From the NCBI GenBank assembly GCA_903957405.1, contig CAJBPC010000409.1, positions 1 to 8,235 on the forward strand: 8,235 nucleotides of DNA. Direction: 5' to 3'. This stretch comes from an uncultured bacterium (GTDB lineage Bacteria > Bacteroidota > Bacteroidia > Chitinophagales > Chitinophagaceae). Shown one piece after another: positions 1 through 5,791 of the stretch. The position numbers were made by a program, and so were the translations under genes. The notes under the pieces are model-generated. The model was not told the DNA's origin. It worked only from the letters and a program-made list of their open reading frames with translations, and did not search any database. The stretch's first letter is position 1; every line of letters starts with the position of its first letter.

Positions 1-657
1 ACACTGCACGCCAAGAAGCCGGTCCGCAAAGACGTTGACAAGGTGGAACTGCGGCAGATGCCCCAAAAGGACCTGGATGCGTACCGGGCGAGTCCTGCAT
101 TCACATACAGCCATCCACCTGCCGTGAATAGGAGCCTTTGGGATTCCATCCTGTCGTGGCTCTGGCAGAAATGGAATGATCTGACACAGTACCGGGGCAT
201 CCGTGAAGGGTTGAAGGTGCTGCAATGGGTACTCCCGATCGCTTTGTTGCTGTACGCAGTCCTCAGGATGATGGGCATGGAAAAAGCCATGCTATGGGTG
301 AAGGGTGATAAGGGGAATATGAGGGCCTTCGACCTGATGTCGGAGAATATCCATGAGATCGATTTTGACACGGAGATCGCCGCTGCTGAAGTGGACGGTA
401 GATACCGGGATGCCACGAGGTTGCATTATCTCCAGTCGTTGAGGCTTCTCTCCACAAAGGGCATCATCCAGTGGGCAAGGAACAAGACGAACATCGATTA
501 CACCCGCGACATGAAAGGCACGTCGATGGCCGATGGCTTTGGCGATATCACCCATATATTCGAATACGTCTGGTATGGTGAGCTCCCCATCTCGGCGGTG
601 GAATATCGAAAGGTATCGGAACGTTTCGCGGATTTCAATAAAACCGCCGGCGCATGA
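1..657 (+). CDS. DUF4129 domain-containing membrane protein, 5'-truncated
   Basis: The reading frame is open from the first base, so the gene begins upstream; an in-frame GTG at 43 is probably internal. The visible 218 residues contain a polar N-terminal part, one hydrophobic segment encoded at about 217-276 (VLQWVLPIALLLYAVL), and a cytoplasmic-type C-terminal domain. That domain has the pattern I associate with DUF4129: RYRDATRLHYLQSLRLLS, then GIIQWARNKTNIDY and FEYVWYGE before the stop. DUF4129 proteins are typically encoded beside MoxR ATPases and DUF58 proteins, and this one is the first visible member of such a set. It shares an ATGA overlap with the next gene, so translational coupling is likely. 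The molecular function is not established for the family. By inference it is an inner-membrane accessory of the MoxR/DUF58 system. The family call is fairly sure; the role is not. Confidence 0.8.
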   Translation, partial: TLHAKKPVRKDVDKVELRQMPQKDLDAYRASPAFTYSHPPAVNRSLWDSILSWLWQKWNDLTQYRGIREGLKVLQWVLPIALLLYAVLRMMGMEKAMLWVKGDKGNMRAFDLMSENIHEIDFDTEIAAAEVDGRYRDATRLHYLQSLRLLSTKGIIQWARNKTNIDYTRDMKGTSMADGFGDITHIFEYVWYGELPISAVEYRKVSERFADFNKTAGA

Positions 658-1841
658 AATGGCTCAGGATCCATATCGCCATCATCGTGCTGATCCTCAT
701 CGCATATGCATACGTCGATCTTAAAAGACCGCCGATAATCAATTGGGATCCGACTTTCAGCAGGTACGACCGGATTCCGTTCGGCACCTATGTGCTGTAC
801 GATCAGCTCGAGCATCTCTTCGATACCGCACCGACGCCTCATAAGGGAACGATCTACGATCACCTGAACAACCGTCAGGATAGCGGGGAACTGTACATGA
901 TCATCGCAGGAGCCGTCAACACCTCAAAGGCCGATGAACAGGAACTCCTACGGCATGTGGCCATCGGAAATACGGTATTCATCGCTGCCAACGAACTCAG
1001 CCGCAGCCTGCAGGATTCCCTCGGATGCCGGATCACGTCATTTGACCTGGGATCGCTGAGCGGAGATTCAGTTTCCCTGAGTTTGGTGAATCCGGCATTC
1101 GGCAAGCACGCAGGATATCGAATGATGCGGAATACCGTCAATGGTCATTTTGAAGAGTTCGATACGGTACGGTCGGTGATCGCAGGCATGAACAGCGGGG
1201 GCAAAGTGAATTTTATCCGAATGGATATCGGTAAGGGAAGGCTTTTTCTCCACACGGCACCATTGGCATTCTCCAATTTCTTCATCTTGAAAGAGGATAA
1301 CCACCAGTATGTGTCGCATGCAATGTCCCTGCTTCCGAAAAGACCGACAGCCATGTTCTGGGATGATTACTACTCCATTGGCAGGGGAGGACCCACGACT
1401 CCGCTTCGTGTGATCCTTACCCGGCCGTCGTTGCGTGCGGCTTATTTCACGGCCCTCGGAGCCATTATGCTTTTCATGCTCTTTCATTCAAAAAGGCGGC
1501 AACGCGTGATCCCGGTCATCCCGCAGACCAGGAACACCACCATGGATTTTTTAGACACAGTCAGTCAGCTATACCTCAGCCGCCGCGACCATCGCGACAT
1601 CGCCTTGAAGCAAGCCGGATTCTTTCTCGACCATGTCAGGAGCCGCTACGGTATCGCGACGGGCATGCTCGATGACGACTTCGTCCGCCGGCTGTCGCAA
1701 CGGTCAGGGGTAAACGAAGACAGGACAAGGGAGCTTGTGGGTATGATCGAAGACATCCGAAGCGCCACCACCGTGGTGGAGCCGGAACTCATGCGTTTCA
1801 GCAGATCCATTGACGAATTCCATAAATACAGTGCATCATGA
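654..1841 (+). CDS. DUF4350 domain-containing membrane protein
   Basis: This 395-residue protein has an N-terminal hydrophobic segment at about residues 7-21 (signal anchor), a large soluble domain, and a second membrane segment at about 263-280, followed by a basic stretch (HSKRRQR) and a C-terminal cytoplasmic domain. Residues 31-52 contain the sequence WDPTFSRYDRIPFGTYVLYD, and about 80-116 contain LYMIIAGAVNTSKADEQELL followed by a hydrophobic strand ending in FIAANELS. This layout matches DUF4350, a domain usually described as glutamine amidotransferase-like in fold, though I see no obvious catalytic Cys-His pair. The topology implied is a periplasmic domain between two membrane spans. 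The ATG start overlaps the upstream stop as ATGA, and its own stop overlaps the next start in the same way. That places it between DUF4129 and MoxR, the usual order in Bacteroidota. Function is unknown; a sensor or scaffold for the ATPase is inference. Confidence 0.8.
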   Translation: MKWLRIHIAIIVLILIAYAYVDLKRPPIINWDPTFSRYDRIPFGTYVLYDQLEHLFDTAPTPHKGTIYDHLNNRQDSGELYMIIAGAVNTSKADEQELLRHVAIGNTVFIAANELSRSLQDSLGCRITSFDLGSLSGDSVSLSLVNPAFGKHAGYRMMRNTVNGHFEEFDTVRSVIAGMNSGGKVNFIRMDIGKGRLFLHTAPLAFSNFFILKEDNHQYVSHAMSLLPKRPTAMFWDDYYSIGRGGPTTPLRVILTRPSLRAAYFTALGAIMLFMLFHSKRRQRVIPVIPQTRNTTMDFLDTVSQLYLSRRDHRDIALKQAGFFLDHVRSRYGIATGMLDDDFVRRLSQRSGVNEDRTRELVGMIEDIRSATTVVEPELMRFSRSIDEFHKYSAS

Positions 1842-2827
1842 CAGAAAATCAACCTCAGGAATTGTTCAGCAGCAGGACGGATCTCACACGACTCAGTGAA
1901 GCGGTCGAACAGATAAAGTCGGAGATCGGAAAGGTCATCGTCGGACAATCAGCGATCGTCGAGCAGCTCATCGCCGCCATGCTCGCCAATGGCCATGTGC
2001 TCATCGAAGGGGTACCCGGCGTCGCAAAGACGCTGATGGCGAAGTTGATCTCAAAGTCGATGGACACCCCTTTCTCCCGCATACAGTTCACCCCTGACCT
2101 GATGCCCAGCGACGTCCTCGGGACGACCATCTTCAACCCCGGCGAAGGTCGATTTGAATTCCGGAAGGGTCCCATCTTCAGCGGGGTCGTACTCATCGAT
2201 GAGATCAATCGTTCGCCCGCCAAGACGCAGTCGGCACTCTTCGAGGTCATGGAGGAACGACAGGTCACCATCGATGGCAATACATACCCCATGCAGCGTC
2301 CTTTCATGGTACTGGCGACACAGAATCCTGTGGAGCATGAAGGCACCTACCGGCTTCCGGAAGCCCAGCTCGACCGCTTTCTCTTCAAGGTGAACGTGCC
2401 ATATCCGAACATGGACGAAGAAGTGCGCATCTTGTCGGCACACCATGCTTCGCAGTCAGACGATCTGCTCGCAGACATCAAGCCCGTCCTCGACGGCAAC
2501 AGCATCCTCGCACTGCAGAAGATCATCCACGGTCTCCATGTCGAAGAAAAGTTGTTCCGCTTCATCGCAGAGATCGTTTCCTCCTCCAGGAATAATAAGT
2601 CGGTGTATCTCGGCGCTTCACCCCGCGCATCCGTAGCCGTATTGAAAGCGTCGAAGGCGATCGCCGGCATTCGCGGCCGCGACTTCGTCACGCCCGATGA
2701 TATTCTGTACGTCGTCGCACCCGTACTCCGGCATCGCATCGTCCTCACCCCCGAGCGGGAGATGGAAGGCATAACGGCGGATGAGGTGATTGCGCAATTG
2801 GTCAAAAGCGTCGAAATACCACGATAG
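1838..2827 (+). CDS. MoxR-family AAA+ ATPase
   Basis: This 329-residue protein is a complete MoxR-type AAA+ ATPase. Visible motifs are Walker A GVPGVAKT (58-65), Walker B VVLIDE (117-122) followed by INRSPAKTQSALFEVMEERQ, sensor 1 ATQNP (160-164), the arginine-finger region EAQLDRF (175-181), and the sensor 2 region GASPRA (259-264) in the C-terminal lid. All expected nucleotide-binding and hydrolysis residues are present, so it should be an active cytosolic ATPase, probably a hexamer by analogy with the family. MoxR proteins act as chaperone-like remodelers, for example in maturation of metalloenzymes or in envelope stress, usually with a von Willebrand A-like partner. Here the partner is the DUF58 protein encoded immediately downstream, overlapping by one base (TAGTG). 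The start overlaps the upstream stop as ATGA. The family assignment is very sure; the substrate cannot be read from the sequence. Confidence 0.96.
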   Translation: MTENQPQELFSSRTDLTRLSEAVEQIKSEIGKVIVGQSAIVEQLIAAMLANGHVLIEGVPGVAKTLMAKLISKSMDTPFSRIQFTPDLMPSDVLGTTIFNPGEGRFEFRKGPIFSGVVLIDEINRSPAKTQSALFEVMEERQVTIDGNTYPMQRPFMVLATQNPVEHEGTYRLPEAQLDRFLFKVNVPYPNMDEEVRILSAHHASQSDDLLADIKPVLDGNSILALQKIIHGLHVEEKLFRFIAEIVSSSRNNKSVYLGASPRASVAVLKASKAIAGIRGRDFVTPDDILYVVAPVLRHRIVLTPEREMEGITADEVIAQLVKSVEIPR

Positions 2828-4170
2828 TGAAAATTTTTCTGCGAACATACATCGGAGCACTCTACCTGCGTCCCAGGCTATTCTACCTGCTGGGTGCTGT
2901 TGCCATCCTCCATGCGTGTGCCTTTTTCATGCCATGGCTCGGCCGCATGCCCCATATCGCGATGGGGGTGCTTATGTCGATGCTGGCCTTGGACTACCTG
3001 CTGCTCTTTCTCCGCAACGGCATCAACGCCTCCCGCAGAACACCCGAACGCCTGAGCAACGGCGACCAGAATCAATTGCAGGTGCTCACCGAAAATAGGT
3101 ATCCGTTCCCGGTAGTACTGGAAGTGGTCGATGAGCTTCCTTTTCAGTTCCAGGAGAGGGACTTCTCCTTTCGGTTTCCGCTCGCTGCGGGTCAGCGGAA
3201 AACGCATGCTTACCACCTAAGGCCCGTCAAACGTGGCGAATACGCATTCGGTGCGCTGAACGCATATGCTGGCAGCCTCATCGGTCTGGTCATGCGGCGA
3301 TACCGGTTCGATATGGGCAAAACGATTCCCGTCTTCCCCTCATTCCTGCAAATGCGCCGGTATCAGCTCATGGCCATCAGCAACAGGCTCAGTGAGATCG
3401 GTGTCAAGAAGATCCGCCGTGTGGGGCACAGCATGGAATTCGAACAGATACGCGACTATGTTCCGGGGGATGATATCCGCACAGTCAACTGGAAAGCCAC
3501 TGCCCGCCGGAACCAGATGATGGTCAACAGCTTCACGGAAGAAAAAAGCCAGCAGGTCTACTGCGTGATCGATAAGGGAAGGGTGATGAAGATGCCATTC
3601 GACGGCCTCAGCCTGCTGGACCATTCCATCAATGCCAGCGTGGTGCTCAGCAATGTCGCATTGCTGAAACAGGACAAGGCCGGCATCATCACCTTCTCGG
3701 AAGAAATCGGTGATTTTCTTCCCGCATCCGGCAAGGTCGCACAGATGAACAGCATCCTGGAGCTATTGCATCGGCAAAAGACAAGGTACCTGGAGAGTGA
3801 CTTTGAGAAGCTTTACGCACACATGAAGCGGCGCATCACGCAACGAAGCCTGGTCATGCTGTTCACGAACTTCGAATCCCTGAATGCATTGCAACGGCAA
3901 ATGCCCTACCTGCGACGGATCGCAAGGAACCATCTGCTGATGGTGGTCTTCTTCGAGAACTCCCTGCTCGCGGAACAGATGCGAAAACCCGCAGGGGCGC
4001 TAGAGGAAGTCTATCGTCGGACCATCGCCGCGAAATTCGCCTTTGAAAAGAAGCAGATCGTCCGCGAGTTGCAGCAGCATGGGATACTCACCCTGCTGAC
4101 AGCGCCGGAGCAACTGACGGTCAATGCCGTCAACCGTTACCTCGAGCTCAAATCAAGGCAGGCGATCTGA
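2827..4170 (+). CDS. DUF58 domain-containing membrane protein (MoxR partner)
   Basis: This 447-residue protein starts at a GTG sharing one base with the MoxR stop codon. No in-frame ATG lies nearer than codon 35, so GTG is the sensible start. Two membrane segments lie at about 18-38 and 43-62. A beta-rich middle region follows, then the DUF58 signature at 198-227 (RVGHSMEFEQIRDYVPGDD, IR, then VNWKATAR). Beyond it is a von Willebrand A-like fold in which the metal-site position reads D249-K-G-R instead of the canonical DxSxS. DUF58 proteins are usually encoded next to MoxR ATPases and are thought to be their membrane-bound partners or substrate adaptors. Spacing and order here support a working pair. 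The gene ends 22 bases before the convergent methyltransferase gene and is the last gene of the operon. Family assignment is sure; the biochemical role is inference. Confidence 0.93.
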   Translation: MKIFLRTYIGALYLRPRLFYLLGAVAILHACAFFMPWLGRMPHIAMGVLMSMLALDYLLLFLRNGINASRRTPERLSNGDQNQLQVLTENRYPFPVVLEVVDELPFQFQERDFSFRFPLAAGQRKTHAYHLRPVKRGEYAFGALNAYAGSLIGLVMRRYRFDMGKTIPVFPSFLQMRRYQLMAISNRLSEIGVKKIRRVGHSMEFEQIRDYVPGDDIRTVNWKATARRNQMMVNSFTEEKSQQVYCVIDKGRVMKMPFDGLSLLDHSINASVVLSNVALLKQDKAGIITFSEEIGDFLPASGKVAQMNSILELLHRQKTRYLESDFEKLYAHMKRRITQRSLVMLFTNFESLNALQRQMPYLRRIARNHLLMVVFFENSLLAEQMRKPAGALEEVYRRTIAAKFAFEKKQIVRELQQHGILTLLTAPEQLTVNAVNRYLELKSRQAI

Positions 4171-4204
4171 TGCGGTCGGCCGGTTCATTCCGTCATCTTG
4201 TTTT
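4169..4204 (+). terminator. Possible weak intrinsic terminator after the MoxR operon
   Basis: At the end of the DUF58 gene the arm GATGCGG (4169-4175) can pair with CCGTCATC (4190-4197), giving a seven-pair stem with one bulged T and a 14-base loop. TTGTTTT follows directly (4198-4204). The position, just past the last gene of a plus-strand operon facing a convergent gene, is right for a terminator. The stem is short and the loop large, so this is tentative. No matching T-tract is seen for the minus-strand direction. Confidence 0.28.
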
Positions 4205-4990
4205 CACGATGTAATAGACGCAGGTCGTCAGGAAGTTCCTGATGAAGGGGATCGCGGACACCAGCTTCCACTGCTCCCTTCCCTTCACGCCGAACTTGAA
4301 TTCATAGATCGGATTGATGAGGTAGAATCTTTTTAACGGTATCGTATAACCGCTTTTTTTCACGATGCGTTCGAAGCGCTCAATGGAGATGCCTGTGGAC
4401 TTCACTTCGAGCAGGTCGCGTATCACGCCTTCGGGTTCACCGGCAACCTTCAACAGCCCGCGGTACAGCGGTGTCGGCAGGAGATGGAACCAGGGCAGCA
4501 TCGAGAGGACACGACCCTCACAGACCTGCTGGTGACCGCCATGCGGCATGTACCATGGCGGGAATCCGAAGAATATTTGCCCGCCGGGTTTGAGGAATTT
4601 TTTCAGATAGGGGATGAACCGCTCCTGGTCCGGGATGTGCTCGATCACATCCTTGAGGATGATGAGGTCGAAGCGTGCACTGAACCGCTCAAGTGCCGCT
4701 TCATCGTAGATGTTCTGGTTCACGACCTCGGCCTTTCCGTCCGCGATGAATGCGGCAAGGAGGTTTCTTGCATGTCCGGATTTCATTTCATCCAGCTCGA
4801 TGCCAACGACACTGCATCCCTTTTCAAGGAACGGGATCAGTACGCCGCCTTCACCACAGCCGATGTCAAGCACTTCGGTGGAAGCCGTTACGGCCATGGC
4901 CGACTCGATGAATGGCAGCACATACTCTCTTGCGTTGTCCACCTGCTGCTGGTAGCGTATCCTGTGATCCGTATGTTGTGGCAGTGTCAT
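4193..4990 (-). CDS. Class I SAM-dependent methyltransferase, substrate unknown
   Basis: This 265-residue protein has a Rossmann-type methyltransferase core. Motif I is VLDIGCGEGG (40-49), the acidic residue that contacts the ribose of the cofactor is E65 in VVGIELDE, motif II is FDLIILKDVIEHIPD (107-121), and motif III is LKPGGQIFFGFP (133-144). This is the Methyltransf_11/23 type. After the core comes a distinctive PPWYMPHGGHQQ (144-155) and a C-terminal region rich in aromatic and basic residues ending near FLTTCVYYIVKTR, which may be membrane-associated or form the substrate pocket. The ATG at 4990 is chosen because the frame upstream runs antisense to truB, and a candidate -7 promoter element at 5060-5067 would place the transcript start just upstream. 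Related Bacteroidota proteins are annotated only as class I methyltransferases. Neighbours (truB divergent, DUF58 gene convergent) do not indicate the substrate. Confidence 0.9.
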   Translation of the reverse strand: MTLPQHTDHRIRYQQQVDNAREYVLPFIESAMAVTASTEVLDIGCGEGGVLIPFLEKGCSVVGIELDEMKSGHARNLLAAFIADGKAEVVNQNIYDEAALERFSARFDLIILKDVIEHIPDQERFIPYLKKFLKPGGQIFFGFPPWYMPHGGHQQVCEGRVLSMLPWFHLLPTPLYRGLLKVAGEPEGVIRDLLEVKSTGISIERFERIVKKSGYTIPLKRFYLINPIYEFKFGVKGREQWKLVSAIPFIRNFLTTCVYYIVKTR

Positions 4991-5027
4991 GTTCAGTAAT
5001 AATAAGGTTATCTGACAGGGCGCGATG

Positions 5028-5057
5028 TTCGGAATCGGAGCGGTCCCTGTACTTTTG
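5028..5057 (+). promoter_or_regulatory. Candidate Bacteroidota-type promoter for truB
   Basis: TACTTTTG at 5050-5057 matches the Bacteroidota -7 consensus TAnnTTTG exactly. TTCG at 5028-5031 is a three-of-four match to the -33 TTTG element, with an 18-base gap, close to the usual spacing. A transcript would start at roughly 5060-5066, leaving only a handful of bases before the TTG start codon at 5072. The -7 match is seen directly; promoter activity is inferred. Confidence 0.5.
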
Positions 5058-5059
5058 CC

Positions 5060-5067
5060 CAAAAATA
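5060..5067 (-). promoter_or_regulatory. Candidate -7 promoter element for the methyltransferase gene
   Basis: Read on the minus strand, this site is TATTTTTG, an exact match to the Bacteroidota -7 consensus TAnnTTTG. It lies about 70 bases upstream of the methyltransferase ATG and would give a leader of roughly 60-67 bases. I see no convincing TTTG at the expected -33 distance (a GTTG at 5090-5093 is too far and imperfect), so this is weaker than the truB promoter on the opposite strand. Confidence 0.4.
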
Positions 5068-5071
5068 CAAT

Positions 5072-5791
5072 TTGAACTTCGAAAGCTGGCAACTGCAATA
5101 CGCAGATGGGAAAGTGCTTCTGATAGACAAGCCACTCACATGGACGTCCTTCGATGTCGTCAAGAAGATACGCGTCTTGACCCGCATCAGCAAGATAGGG
5201 CATGCCGGCACACTGGACCCGCTGGCAACGGGACTTCTCATCGTCTGCACCGGTAAATTCACGAAACGGATCAATGAATTCATGGCACAGGAGAAGGAAT
5301 ATGAAGGATCCTTCACCCTGGGCGCCATCACCCCCACCTACGATCGGGAGAGCGAACCGTACGACCACAAACCGTACGATCATCTCACAGAGGAGACCAT
5401 CAGGGCCGCTACCGCAGCATTCACCGGCGAGATCATGCAGGTGCCGCCGATACACTCTGCCATCAAGATGGATGGCAAGCCCGCCTACCAACTGGCGCGG
5501 AAGGGGAAAGAAGTGAAAATGGAGCCTCGCCGGGTAGTTATCCACGCCTTCGAGATCACCGCCATAAACCTGCCGGAAGTCCGCTTCAGGGTGGTCTGCT
5601 CCACAGGTACTTATATCCGGAGCCTGGCATTCGATTTCGGGAACGCACTGGGTTGCGGAGCGTATATGAGCGCACTCTGTCGCACTAGGATCGGGGACTA
5701 CGGCATTGCCGCGTCGCAGACGATAGAGGAGTTCGTAGGCGCCCTGGAAAAGGAAAAATCAGCATCAGCGGACGCGGATCAGAAGGGATAG
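5072..5791 (+). CDS. truB: tRNA pseudouridine(55) synthase TruB
   Basis: TruB isomerises uridine 55 to pseudouridine in the T-loop of tRNAs. The 239-residue product shows the N-terminal KPLTWTSFDVV (20-30), the catalytic loop GHAGTLDPLATG (43-54) with the nucleophile D49, the PPIHSAIK segment leading into YQLARKG (139-145, including the active-site tyrosine), and STGTYIRSL (177-185). It is shorter than the E. coli enzyme (314 residues) and lacks an obvious C-terminal PUA-type extension, as is usual in Bacteroidota. The start is TTG at 5072: the frame is open back to 5006 but contains no ATG, GTG or other TTG there. A GTG at 5114 (codon 15) is the main alternative and would trim residues just before the conserved core. 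The gene is divergent from the methyltransferase gene and overlaps the convergent tamL end by 13 bases. Residues 96-105 carry a five-residue tandem duplication (PYDHK/PYDHL). Confidence 0.96.
   Translation: MNFESWQLQYADGKVLLIDKPLTWTSFDVVKKIRVLTRISKIGHAGTLDPLATGLLIVCTGKFTKRINEFMAQEKEYEGSFTLGAITPTYDRESEPYDHKPYDHLTEETIRAATAAFTGEIMQVPPIHSAIKMDGKPAYQLARKGKEVKMEPRRVVIHAFEITAINLPEVRFRVVCSTGTYIRSLAFDFGNALGCGAYMSALCRTRIGDYGIAASQTIEEFVGALEKEKSASADADQKG
5355..5384 (+). repeat. 15-bp tandem duplication inside truB
   Basis: Two adjacent 15-base units, beginning AACCGTACGA at 5355 and again at 5370, differ at only three positions near their ends. They are in frame and encode PYDHK then PYDHL at residues 96-105 of TruB, in a loop-like region between the catalytic domain strands and not in a known catalytic motif. 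This looks like a small in-frame tandem duplication. Confidence 0.75.

Noticed and set aside
43..45. GTG at 43 as the true start of the DUF4129 gene
   Set aside because: The frame is open to the window edge with sequence continuous in character, and a start here would leave the protein without its expected N-terminal part, so the gene is treated as truncated by the window.
498..863. 121-codon minus-strand open frame spanning the DUF4129/DUF4350 junction
   Set aside because: It is antisense to two coupled coding genes and shows no recognisable features.
1855..2805. Open frames of 163 and 152 codons on the minus strand opposite the MoxR gene
   Set aside because: Their translations are low-quality, rich in Ser, Arg and Cys, with no motif, while the plus strand encodes an intact AAA+ ATPase.
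4484..4999. 171-codon open frame on the plus strand opposite the methyltransferase
   Set aside because: It lies wholly antisense to a gene with clear SAM-binding motifs, and its translation shows no coherent domain; it is an overlap artefact.
4991..5545. N-terminal extension of the methyltransferase frame to a 450-residue protein on the minus strand
   Set aside because: The extra 185 codons run antisense through truB and show no methyltransferase-like or other recognisable sequence. The truB frame has clear catalytic motifs, and a candidate promoter for the methyltransferase lies at 5060-5067, inside the extension.
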